This document shows positions 31,561 through 42,853 of a stretch of DNA of 64,000 nt, one piece after another (positions within the stretch are counted from its first letter, which is position 1; each line of letters opens with the position of its first letter). The DNA is from Ulva prolifera (lineage: Eukaryota > Chlorophyta > Ulvophyceae > Ulvales > Ulvaceae), in NCBI GenBank assembly GCA_023078555.1, contig CM041201.1, positions 5,711,172 through 5,775,171 on the forward strand. Direction: 5' to 3'. The notes under the pieces are model-generated. The model did not search any database and was not told where the DNA came from. It saw only the letters and a program-made list of their open reading frames with translations. Made by a program: the position numbers and the translations under genes.

Positions 31561-34289
31561 ATGCGGAGTGCGCGCTTGCTGCGGCAATGCTGCGTGGGCC
31601 CCGACTCTACCTCGATCGGGGAGTTCACGGTGGCCGGGCCGACTGTGTCTACATCGCTGGCTGTGCTGGTGCCGCTCGACAATCGTGAGCAGCAACTCCC
31701 TGCGCTGGCCAAGGCTGCGCTGCATGACTTGAGGCTGGCTCGGAAGTTCCCGGATCAGGCTGATGCCGCATCGGCACACGATCTGAAGATCGCCCCTTTC
31801 AAAGTGGTCAGCCTCTTCTCAGCCATCGAATGGGCGCACTGTATGTGGTCGCGGTCGCTGCCGACGCGCGGCTGCAAAGGGGATCCCGTCCTCGGGCGGT
31901 TCCTCCCGCCAGTGCACGGGGAAGACATCGGGGCGACCGAAGATTCGCCCCTCCTTGTGCTCATGTTGCCGCCTGGCCTGAGCGACGAAGAGCTGTCCAG
32001 GCGGCTGCCCGCCTTGTCAGGAGATGCCCTGGAGTGGCTGTCAGTGCTACTCCATTCCGGCATGCACAAGGCTTTCCTGCAGAAGAACAACCAGCCCACG
32101 CGCGCTCTTACCAGCGCCATCGGGGGCGCCCCGATCCTGAGAGTTCTACAAAAAGGTGCCCGAGTCCGCCACCGAGGGGTATGCGCTTACCGACCCCATA
32201 TCGGCTCCGTTTTGCGATGTGTGTGGCGTGAACTCTGGCCATGACGGCGATGCCGACGCGCTGCACGTCCCATGCAGGACCTGGGTTTCCTCATGCATTA
32301 CTCGGCGGCCATGGTGCGCATTGGGGAGTGGTTCCGCGCCCTGGATCGCCGGAAGCACCCCGGAGGCCAAGGCCTCCTCGCATCATTCAAGTCGCCAGTG
32401 GAGTTTGCGCACGCGGTGGTGCGTGCGGGGTTGCACCCAGACACCACCACTGCCCCCCTTGTTGCTGCGCTTCTTGACGTGTGGCACATGGTTGACACGG
32501 AGGAGGGCAAGTACCCGGGCGGGGCGATGTTGTTCGAGTCGAAGGGCGTCTTCGGCACCGTGCTCGCCGTCATGAGTGTCACCGTTGAAGGTGCGGGTCC
32601 ACACCGGCTGTTTCGATTGCGTATTTTTACTGTAACGCTCCATGGCAGAGACTCTCACGCGGAGCGCTCTCGTGCAGGAGACGCATTTTGCGACGTAGGG
32701 TCGGCTGCCTTCACTCGAATCATCGAAGCAATTCCCCACGGTGATCAGCCCGCCTACGATCTTGTTAGCATACTAATCCACTCTCGCAAGAAGCATATAC
32801 TACCGCGCGTCGGTCCGCCAACGTTTTCGTTGATCGAGAAGGACATCGGCATGAGGCTGCAGGCGGTCTTGTCGCATGACCCGGAACATCGGGTTTTCAC
32901 CAGGTGCGATCGAGAGTCGGTGGATGCACCTTGTGTTTCAAACTATGCTTCGACAGCACCTTGCAGTAGCGGGCTTGGTGTTGCGTGTTCCAATGTGGAC
33001 ACCCCGAAACGCGCTTCATCATCTGTGGTAGGTGCAGGGCAACATGGGAGTCTGCGATCTGTGGGATGGATGCTATGAAGTTCACGCACACGCTGAATCT
33101 TGATGCACTGCTCGCCCGACCTGCTGCTGCTCCCAGTCGCGGTTTGCAGCCCTACAACACGCGGAACCCAAGGGCTCCCAAGAAGCGCCGATTGGATGGC
33201 CGTGTTGATGAGGCCACTGATTCCGAGGCCACGGTCACCGATGAGGCTGCCTCAGAAGACGAGGCCGGCGGCCGAGACGCTCGTGCACGAGCACATGCCC
33301 ACCCAGCGATCGGCCCCGATGCGGAATTCCGTCGTCTCAAGATCGCGAGACACGCAACCGCAACGCAGCCTTCGATAGGAAGACCTGTGAAGAATACGGC
33401 TGCTGAGGTTCAGCATCGGTGCGGCATTCTCGGAGGGTTTCTCGAGGGGCCGGCTTTTGCTGAGTCGATGGCGTTGAATGGTACAATGGCGAGCCATGTC
33501 GCGGTGTTGTTGCGTGAGTGCCATCGTGCGGGTGTGCTCGAAGGTGTTGCGAATAGGTCAGTGCCTGCGGCCACTGCGTTGACCAAGCTTGTGGGTGTTT
33601 GTGCGCGCCACCCTCTATTGGATGCCCCCGGCGAGGGCGATAGTTTCACGGCCGAGATGCCGTCGGTGTCGGCGTCATTACCCGTGTTCGATGCGTCTCC
33701 GTATATGGGGGGTGGGTCGGGCGATGCACCTCCCGCACAGGGGGGCGGCTGTGACTACGGCCGGGAGCAAACCAGCGAGGCGGATTCAGATCGGGGCCCG
33801 GTGGACCATACTACACCAAGTGCGAGGTGTGCTCGTGTGGGCGTTGCTGCCGCCGCGCGCGAGGGTGAACGTGAGAGTGACCATGGTCTTGCCTTTGACG
33901 CTGATTGTGCGGATGCGAGTGGCTTGCATGGGACAAGTTCGGGGCAGGGGGATACCGCCTCGCTGCCGGAAGGTGTGGGCCAAGTTTTGCCAATCGCAAG
34001 GGAGCTATGGGGGGGCCCGGCCACCGGTATGCAACGTGCGCACACTTTGGGCTCGATGCCGGTGTGGCCGCGAGCTGTTCATGCGGACTCGCAGAACTTC
34101 TCACCGCTCGTAGAGACGCAGCCAAATGAAGTAGTGGCTGCTGCAGTAGAGCCGAGGGTTTTGGCGGCCGCGACAGCCATTGACGAGGTGGGCCGCGATG
34201 TTCAGGGTGCTCTACCTGCTGCTCCAACCTCGGACACGCAGGCTTCCACTGCGGTGCAGCGTCTATTCAACCTGTTCAAACGTCGGTAA
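31561..34289 (+). CDS. Unrecognised multi-exon protein with zinc-ribbon-like motif
   Basis: Function unknown. Exon 1 (31561-32178) joins exon 2 (32278-32590) in phase 0, and exon 3 (32678-32903) joins in phase 1. The final exon reaches the stop at 34289 but its start near 32970 is unresolved. Exon 2 includes MVRIGEWFRALDRRKHPGG. The last exon opens with CVFQCGHPETRFIICGRC, a CxxxC...CxxC zinc-ribbon-like knot, followed by a nuclear-localisation-like PKKRRLDGR (about 33178) and a long acidic, low-complexity tail. It is probably a nuclear DNA-binding protein (inference). The exon-1 start is the first ATG clear of the opposite-strand gene. The pair could be cargo or another element's genes. Confidence 0.5.
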
Positions 34290-34314
34290 CTCATTCTGTT
34301 CTATGCTAGGTCTT

Positions 34315-34319
34315 TGTAA
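34315..34319 (+). terminator. TGTAA polyadenylation-like signal
   Basis: TGTAA, the usual green algal polyadenylation signal, lies 26 bases after the stop codon at 34289, which supports that gene end and its strand. Confidence 0.45.
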
Positions 34320-35158
34320 CAATCGTCACAGGAGCCGAGCCGGACGAGTCGACATATCGGGATTGACAAGACAGGCGCACAACACGACAGGCGCACGCTC
34401 TACGATCTACGATATATCGGGATTGTTTTGAACTTTGAACCGACAGCCGACAGCCCGACGCGCTTCTCTCCACTGCGAGCTTTGTAGTTCGTTGCAGGCT
34501 GCGTTGTTGCAGCTCCGAATTTGTGCAGTAAAGCGTAAAGTTTATGTGTTCTCACTGACCAGCTTTCCGCTGCGAATAACTTGATGCGGACGACTGAGTA
34601 CTGCCGTTGCGTCGCGTGCATGCTCGCCCGATTGTCGCCTTAACTCAGATTTGAACGGGACACCGCGTCGCCTGACAGAACTGCACAATTCAACACTAAT
34701 GTGAAGCTGATGTCATTTTAATAAGCACTTAGGAGGTCAGTTTTTGCGTCGAAAACGCGGTGCGGAGGAGGTCGTGGAACGTCGACCGACGAGGCGGGTC
34801 GAAGCCCGGCCCCAGCGAGGCGAGGGAGGCTCGGGGACGGCGCCTGGATGCACGAGACAGGCAAACTGGCACGCGGAGGCCCTTTTTGGACAGGGCTGCG
34901 CGTGTTAGGGGTGCCGGAGGCAGCGTGGGGCGCGCGGCGAGGGGACAGCGGGCGGGACGTTGGTGGCGGAGGTCCCAGGCGCGCGGTGCGAGGCGAGCGG
35001 GCGAACGCGGGGCACAGAGGGTCAGAGAGACACGGATGTTTGCGCTGGCCGGTGCGAAGCGGCGTGGAAGGCGGCGTGGAGGGATGCAGGAGGTGGACGA
35101 GGTCGTGGCGAGCTGTACGCCGTGCGGTGAGCGCCGAGGCGCAGCCGGCGCCGTGAGG

Positions 35159-35460
35159 GCAACAGGAAGATGCAGAGGTCGTTGGAAGAGACACGATCGA
35201 GCGCATATGGCGTCGCAGAGCTGGCGGTCGTGCGTGCAGGCGTCGCGGTGCGTGTCGTGTGAAGGCACCAGTTCAGGCCTGGTCGCAGTGGCAGGAAAAG
35301 AGCCTGCGAGCAACAGGAAGATGCAGAGGTCGTTGAAAAAGACACGATCGAGCACATGTGGCGTCGCAGCGCTGGCGTTCGTGCGTGCAGGCGTCGCGGA
35401 GCGTGCCGTGTGTATGCACGAGCGCAGGCCTGGTCGCACAAGCGGCGTGGCAGGAGCCTG
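35159..35460 (+). repeat. Two-unit 151-bp tandem repeat
   Basis: GCAACAGGAAGATGCAGAGG starts at 35159 and again at 35310, and the units align to their ends at AGCCTGCGA. The second block has the same pair at 52298 and 52457 with a spacing of 159 bp. The ORFs across it on either strand are Arg/Cys-rich and probably spurious. Confidence 0.75.
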
Positions 35461-36527
35461 CGAGGTCAGCTCGAGGACGGAAAAGATAACCTTCCAAGAG
35501 CTAATTACCTTTGCGCGACAGGATGTGGTGTATGCGACGTGGGCGGACGGGGACGCAGCGCAGAGGCGATCGCGGCATTGCAGCAGGTGGCGACAGGCGC
35601 AGCTACCGCAAGGTTCGGAGATGTACGCCATCGCGCGAGCAACGACCGCGGACGTGTCGGGATACATCTATCAACGCAGCACGGGCGACGGTGCTGTATT
35701 GCGTATATCCCGGGTCGCAGCGGGAAACCAGATAACACATTCAGGTCGTCGGCCAACTCTACCGGCGCCGTTGCAGCGCACCGGTAGCAGCGTTCTTCGT
35801 AACACCGCCGCTGTCGTGTTCTCGGTGGGTAATTGGTAATAGGGGTCGTTCTGTCGTGTGGCACGGCTGCGTCAGGCGTCGTAGCGGTCGGGGCGTTCGA
35901 CGCCAGCCTCGCACGTGTGCGACCAGGTCCCAGCGAGGTCACCACGGTGGCGCGCCCTTCGTGAAGCCCGATCCCCAGCATACGCACGCAGTCACAGAGG
36001 GTGACGTTCTTACACCGCTTGCAAGAGGCCGTGTCCGTGGGAGCAGCGGATCGTCACACAGTCGGTCGGGACGACCTAGGTCAACCGGGCGAGCAGACCG
36101 TCGCCTACACTGGCCACGACGGCTCCGCAGGCGTGCACAGGCGCAGTCTGTCGTCGTATATAGCCGCGGGAGGAAGGCATGGCGACTGCAGAGGCCGAGG
36201 AGTTGTCCAAGCGGTGCGTTCCGTGGCAAGGCGCCCAGCCTGGTCGCGGCTGGTTGCGTAAGCGCATGCATAAGGGGCGCGTCGGTACGTAAGGGTCGCT
36301 GTCGGTCAGTGGCGAGCTGGCGACGATGCAGGCGCTACACAAGGCAACGTAGGCATAGGCTGCATTCGTGTTTGGCACACCAGCATCATCCGGGCGAACG
36401 GGAAGATGTTTATCGTGCGACCTTGAGCGTGCCGCTCGTCCGCCGATGGCATGGCATGCGCGCGCGTTGGTAAACTTGCCCCGTGTGGGCGCGGCTGTAG
36501 TGTGATCGTGTGTGTCTCGATGATGGT

Positions 36528-36690
36528 TCGGATGAGATCCTTCTGCGGTATTTGTCTTTTCCCGTTCACTGTCGCCGTGGTTTCTGGTCCGGTATACATA
36601 CCAGTCTCGTCTCTCGACGCAGGTTATCTTGTTTAACAAAAGAGTGAACTGGAGAAGACAAACGCCGAAACCGAATCTAATTCGAATCAA
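36528..36690. repeat. Inverted pair of dispersed 57-bp repeats
   Basis: The left arm (36528-36577) reads TCGGATGAGATCC to CCCGTTCACTG on the plus strand. The right arm (36635-36690) is the opposite orientation, starting ACAAAAGAGTGAAC. About 60 bp separate them. The pair is repeated at 53672-53838. Confidence 0.7.
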
Positions 36691-37067
36691 CAGCCTTATC
36701 TTATCTCGCAGACAGCTGCGGTGCATTGCTATGCCAAGCATGTATCTGCGCAATGCATGTACACACGTCTGCGGCATCACAACTCCACCCACACACAGAT
36801 GCATACTTGTCTCCACCATGTTCTTTGCCGATGGATGGATGGGACTCATCAGACTGGTCACAAAAGAGCCCGACCCCTACTCAGTGAGCGTCGGCCTGTA
36901 CAGCTACACCAAACAATTTGACCACTCTCCTACCCCCCGTGTCCGCTACTACATTCGTCTGTTATTGCAATGCATTGTGCAGAGGCACCTGCCGTTTTTA
37001 TGCGTGAGGCATGTACAAGTGCTAGTATGGGTCTGGTTGGGCCTGGTAAGTCAAGCAGGGCAGCCAT

Positions 37068-37494
37068 GCATGTAACGATCCAGGCGCTCGAGAATGGTCG
37101 GTGGGGCACCAACCATTCGGGCAGTCATGCATGTAACGATCCAGGCGCTCGAGAATGGTCGGTGGGGCACCAACCATTCGGGCAGTCATGCATGTAACGA
37201 TCCAGGCACTCGAGAATGGTCGGTGGGGCACCAACCATTCGGGCAGTCATGCATGTAACGATCCAGGCGCTCGAGAATGGTCGGTGGGGCACCAACCATT
37301 CGGGCAGTCATGCATGTAACGATCCAGGCGCTCGAGAATGGTCGGTGGGGCACCAACCATTCGGGCAGTCATGCATGTAACGATCCAGGCGCTTCAGAAT
37401 GGTCGGTGGAGCACCAACCATTCGGGCAGTCATGCATGTGACGATCCAGGCGCTCCAGAATGGTCGGTGGGGCACCAACCATTCGGGCAGTCAT
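37068..37494 (+). repeat. Palindromic minisatellite P2, seven 61-bp units
   Basis: Units start at 37068, 37129, 37190, 37251, 37312, 37373 and 37434, exactly 61 bp apart. The hairpin arms are GAATGGTCGGTG and CACCAACCATTC around GGG, the same core as P1. The flanking part differs (GTAACGATCCAGGCGCTCGA). The array ends about 250 bp before the first recognised exon of recombinase D. The second block has only six units (54215-54580). Confidence 0.95.
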
Positions 37495-37746
37495 GCATGT
37501 GACGATTCATGCGTGGCGTGGCGACTAAGAATGACTGGTAAGGGTCTGGTCTGGCAGCACGCGGGTTTTTTGTTACCGTATCTTGCTGCTGGGTGTGTAT
37601 TCCCCAGCCCCAGTTACCCGCACTCTGCCCTCGCACCAGCTGCAGCCTCCCGCCCCTGACCGGTCCGCTCGCGTACTGAATCGGCCCCGTGCGTCGGTGT
37701 GATCTAGCCGCGTCGGCGTATGTGCCAGAGACGGACTCTTGTGTAG

Positions 37747-39838
37747 GGAGCGCTACGAGCTCAACCCCGCGGGCGAGGCGCTGATTGAGGAGCTGGAACG
37801 GAAGGGCATCACGCTGCCGCGCATCCAACAGGCCCGCGCTTGCATCAATGCGGCTGCGGTCCGAGCTGGCAACCGCGGGGAGCGGTCGCGTGCTGTCTTT
37901 GCCGCCGTCAGTGGCGTTTCCTTGCCGACGTTCTCTCTACCTCAGCTCGATGACTGGCGCCTGCTGATGAGCCACCATTACCGAACGTTGCCGGGGCTCG
38001 AGAATGCGGAGCGCAACGTGCTGCGGTTTGCGCGGGCCCACTATGCTGTGCTGAGCTCGCGCGCTCTGGAGACTGAACACCTGCTCAGGCCTGACACCAT
38101 GCAGGTGTGTCACTTTTTGGGGGCTCGACGGCGCTTCCAGGTAACTGTTGCGTGCATTTGTGATGCCAGTGTTTGTACTCGCGGAGCTGCCAGTCCACCG
38201 CGAATTGTCCTTGTACACTCGCAGGTCATACGTACCTATGAGCTGACACGGTGTCATGGTGTGCAGCTGGACATGTTCAAGGTGATTGAGTCGTGGCGCG
38301 TGATGCCGAAGGATGTCTTCACCGCGACGCTGCACGTGATGCTATATACAAAGCAGATCGGCAGTGACAAGGTGCTGGACGCGTACGAGCACACGATCAG
38401 CTGCTTGTGCAGAGATTACTATGCGGCCAAGGATGAGGTGCGTGTGTCCATCAGCTCTGACAGCAGTTCTTGATGTAGTTGCTATGACTGCTGCAGTGTG
38501 AGGTGTGTTATGTAAGTGCCCGTCGCATGCGGTGAGGAGATCGTGGCATGTGTAGGTCCTCGGGTGCGGCGCTGTATACATTTTTTAAACAGGCGAGTGC
38601 CGCAGTGCAGGTCGTGGAGTTTCCGAGTCCGTTCAAGCGTTTCAAGGCGCTGGTGAGGAGCGTACTTATGTACATCAAGGCTTCGCCGCTCGGAGGTGTG
38701 CGCAAGATCACGCCCCTGACGCAAGGCCAGATCATACGCACTGTGGAGTCGATGTACGTCGGGGGCTTTGGCATGATGCAAGTGCGCAGCGTCCAATCCG
38801 CCCATGCCGATGCAGATGCTTGCTTGATCAACCATCCTGCCCATGCCGATGCAGATGCTGGTCTCGAGAGGTTTGTTTGGCGCATATGACTTGGCCTCAC
38901 TTTTGCAGGCGCGTGTTGTGTTTGCGCTAACTGCGCTTGCTGGCCTGCGCACGACATTTTTCCAGTACTGGCGCTGGCGGGACGTGGAGCTCGTGAAAGT
39001 CCCTATGCTGCGAGGACAGGTGAGGGAGGCGACTGAGGAGGTGGTGCACGATGACGACACGCTGGTGAGCACTGATGTCCTAGTTGAAGCCGTTGCAGAA
39101 TAGATGTGTGAACATCCATCGGGCTGCCTGTCCCAGTCTGTATATCATGTGACTGCCGGATGAGAGTCGGTGCCAGTATTTGTTTTCTCCCGTTCACTCT
39201 TTTGTAATCTCATGTGACTGCCAGCTAAAGGTGTCTGGCTGTACCTACACATGGCTGTGCAGAAGTATGTTCGTCCACACTGTGTGACTCTGGCGATGTC
39301 CCCCACGTATTGCCTCACCCGTACAAGCATTATTTCGCATCGTTCAGGCACAGCTGTGTCACTTGTGGATCGCTGCTGCTGATGCTGCTGCAGCGCTTAA
39401 TGTGCACTGCACTTATTGGTGCTGTGCACATTGGCTTTGCCTTTGTGAGCCACCACGAGGTCAACAAATGTCCCAATTCGTATGGTGTGCCGGTACTGGC
39501 ACTGGACCCGACGGGCCAGCCAGTCTCGCCGTCCATGCCGGTCATCGGCAGCCTGCTTGTGCAATTGGGGCTGGCCATGGGGGTGTACGACGCGGACCAG
39601 ATCCAGAAGTTGCAGTACAACCAGCGCCTTTGCCCGAAGGAACATGCACAGGACTGGTGTGGTCCTCGGTCAGTGTTGTTGTTAGGGATCACTACGCTGG
39701 TCAACCTCACTTGTGTGCCCATCCATTGTCAACGTGACATCCCACCTGACCCCTTGCCCAATCCTGACATAGAGCATCTCTATGATATCGGCATTTCGGT
39801 TCAGCACATATAGCAGATGCATTTTTACACTGTCTTCT
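37747..39838 (+). pseudogene. Diverged tyrosine recombinase D, truncated before the catalytic C-terminus
   Basis: Exons 37747-38104, 38267-38437, 38611-38781, 38909-39019 and 39394-39656 read in phase and are collinear with recombinase A. Shared landmarks are [42 protein letters not shown] (ArgI) and SHHEVNKCPNSYGVPVLALD (Lys). Two introns (after DTMQ and after GGFGMMQ) are absent from A. Copy D ends at 39838, where the 155-bp repeat sequence begins, so ArgII, Trp and the nucleophile Tyr are missing. It was a sister lineage of the element recombinase and is now inactive (inference). A dispersed 57-bp repeat lies in intron 4 (39156-39207). Confidence 0.8.
39156..39207 (-). repeat. Dispersed 57-bp repeat in intron 4 of recombinase D
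   Basis: On the minus strand it reads TTACAAAAGAGTGAACGGG to CTCATCCGG. This is the closest match to copy 1 at 2229. Confidence 0.7.
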
Positions 39839-42034
39839 AAAAAAAACCGCAGCGATCGAGGCGGGCGATGTGGCGCTGTGCCGTCGACAGAGCGGCCGCG
39901 TCGCTCATCGGCACGTCGCAGCGTGGCGGTGCAGCCGCAGCTGCAGCTGCATGACGTGCCTCGTGACGAACGAGTATGTGAGTGTGTGACGACGCAGATA
40001 GGGCCACCACGCATCAGGCAATCGGCCTGCAGGTCGTGAGTCGACGCAACTGCATCGCCCATGTCCGCCACCAGCGACACCGTCCTGCCACCAGCGACAG
40101 ATAGCAAGAATCGATGTCGTTCTGAAAGGGATGCAGACATCGATGACGTGTGGAGAGCTGGCGCGAGGGTGCCTGGACCTGACTCGCACACACGAGGAAC
40201 ACACGCACATCTGCAACCGCGGCACCGTGCGCAGACCATACGATCGACATCGCACGCTCGAGCAAGCCTGGCCATGTGTTGGATGTCGACGCTGCGATCC
40301 TCGGCTGTCGTATGGGAATGGCAATCAACGGGGGGCTGTAGACAGCGCAGGTGGTACTCGCGACCGTCACAGGTGACACCAGCACCGCAGGCACCGTGGG
40401 ATTCCGTATTTTTATTCTAACGTCGTCATTTTTGTGCTGGTAAATTCCGCGGCTGTCGCAGCGAGCACAGAATGCCCGAGTGTTGTGATGACATGCTGTC
40501 GCCTGAGGCACGCAGCGACGGCCCTGCGCGGATCGCCAAAGAGCAACGGATCTCAACAACAAGCAGTATATGCAACGGCCTAAGGCTTCACACGTAAGTC
40601 ACGAACGTCCACCTCGCCGGCCAGGTCCGGAAGCGCAGCGACAGGCGTATCGGCCCTGGCATCTGCACGCACCGCGGCACGAAGGTAACGCCACGATGAG
40701 AACGAAAGAAAAAGAGCTACATGGGCGTGTTACTGTGCTCTCGCTGCTGGCTCGCTGCCCGTGCCAGGGATGTGGATGTGCCTGCACGGAAGCGAGGGTG
40801 GCTGAGGGGGCGGCGTCATCGGGGTGGCCGCGGCGCGTGCATGTGGGGCGTACGCGGCGTCAAATGCGCGCCGTCGAAACGCAGGCCGCCCGGCCGTGGC
40901 GCAGGGGGTAGAGATCTCGACGGGAGAGCGGCGACCGACGTTGAGGGGACGTATAAGGGAGCGACGGGGAACGGGCGGACGATTCGCAGGAGCGATGTTG
41001 GCAGGCGAAACAAGTCGCAGAGCGCAGTCGGGATTGCAGAAACGCCCAGCTGTCGAGAGGTCGGCGGTGCACGCCACCCAGAGTAGCGTAGGAGGCGTGG
41101 AGGCCTGCAGCCGTGTCCGATCTTCGCCCGAGTAGGCACGGAGCTCTGTAAGAAGGAGGTTCGGCGTTTTAGAGGGCCAGCGGCGGAGGCAGCGGGGCAG
41201 GAGCGGCGGGGCGAGCGCTCGCTTGCTCGGCGCTGTCGAACGGCGTGCAGCGGCCCGCGGCGCCGGCGACGGGCCGACGGCGCGGCGGAGGGGCACCAGG
41301 GAGTGAGTCTGAGCGTGCAGCGGGTGGTGGAGGCCGCGGGAGTGCGGCGGAGGGGCGCAGGCGAGGCGCTGGGCGACCGTCGGCGATCGGGGCACGCGGC
41401 GAGGCGCACGGGAGCGCCACGGACGCGGCCGCTGGCTGCCAGCAGGCACCTCCACGGCAGGAGGAGGCTCTGCAGCGGCGGAGGATGGCAGGCACGGGCC
41501 AGGCGGCCGATGGACGGCGGGACGAGGCCCTTGACAGGTACGCGAGCTGCTGGATGTCGTGGGGTGTACGTAAGGGCGCGGCGCGGGGCGGGGTCGCCGC
41601 GGCGCGTGCATGCGGGCCGGGATTGAGCGTGCAACGCGCATGCATACAGCGCGCGCCAGCGCCGCTTCGGCCACCGTCGCGGTCCGCATCGGTGCATCGC
41701 GAGCAGCTCAGAAAGCTCCAGACAACGCGGAAACGTCCTGTAGACTCACAGTCACCACCGCCTGAATCGATTGTCAGCAGTCTGGGCGAAACAGGTGCAA
41801 ACGCCCAGCGCAACCAGCGGCGGCGTAGATGGCCTCAAACGGTGCCCAGCGTATGCCCGTCGTGCTCAGCGGGCAGAGAGCACTCCAAAAACACCGTAAC
41901 GTGATGCACCGATGTTCCACTGTCTGCCAACTCCACTTGTGTCACCGTGCGGTGTTCGCGTCCGACCAGCATGGCGGGATGAATCCCAACGAGAACCATG
42001 CTTTCCACGAGCTTATTTCTCGAGCTATTAGCAA
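39839..42034. other. GC-rich linker between recombinase D and element B
   Basis: The first 70 bp are one partial 155-bp repeat unit. The rest recurs, with small changes, at 56800-58990. Long Arg/Ala/Pro frames on both strands reflect the high GC content (strongest at 41160-41640). No gene is supported. Confidence 0.5.
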
Positions 42035-42853
42035 ACATGCAGCTGTCCTGTTTGGTGAACAAAAAGCACGTGGACGAGGTGCTCCTTGCAGAGACTCTAA
42101 ACATCGCAGCGGCTCCAATGTTGTGAGCTTCACCTGAAAAACAGTATTGATGTGTTACTACCTGTAACTTGATGCCCGTCCATACAGTACCGCGTGAACC
42201 TCCGGTCGGTAAATGTAGCATGCTACACTGCAGTGCTCCTTTACACCATGAGATCGCAGGGACATCACCACCACCAGGAATGTTCAAAAGCTATCAGAGG
42301 TGTACATGTACATGCCTATCATCTGCATGGACTGCAAGCAGGCACCATCCTACAAGATGGGAGGCTTGTGTAGGCACATCACTGTTCGCCTGAGTCCACA
42401 CCGACATGCAGTAGAGCCACGCACCGTTTTACGAGACAGCCTGCGTAATGGTCCTAAACAGTGCCTGATCTGCTGACGAGGGCGATACACTGCTTGCCAG
42501 TGGAACGGAGTCACACGTGTATGCAACAAGGTCGTCACGCGTAAGCTGAATGGAAGGACAAGTGTCACATATGCTATCAGGACGTGCCAATCGCATGTGC
42601 TGCAGAGTCTGTGCCTGGCACTGCCCATCTGCCCAGCCATGCACATCCGTTGAGCTGACGCGTCTTTGATAAGGCAGTTGCAATACACCGGAGACCAGTG
42701 TGGGTGTGCGCTGGTGTGGATTCGTGGCTGACTGAAGCGGGTTAGCAGCTTATCCAACCAGCTGTGTCCGGTTTAACAATCGTGCGGTCGCGTTCCCGTG
42801 CATTTCGCCGCTGCGGGCGGACGCCTGTGAGCGACCGGTCGTCGCGCGTGTAG

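Larger units (their letters stand above)
34714..37067. other. D-block leader, GC-rich, no recognised gene
   Basis: Open frames are conserved in the second block (for example plus-strand frame ending at 35839, 52973 in the copy). Near-identical DNA makes that uninformative. The stretch contains the 151-bp tandem pair and an inverted pair of 57-bp repeats. Confidence 0.5.

Noticed and set aside
34729-35667. 312-codon minus-strand Cys/Arg-rich frame
   Set aside because: It runs through a 151-bp tandem repeat and has an equally long frame on the other strand. No family pattern was seen.
37068-37494. CRISPR array
   Set aside because: The whole 61-bp unit is repeated, including what would be spacers, and the genome is eukaryotic.
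40816-41904. Long Arg/Ala/Pro frames in the GC-rich linker
   Set aside because: Overlapping open frames exist on both strands, as expected from very high GC. They have no domain signal and no splice evidence.
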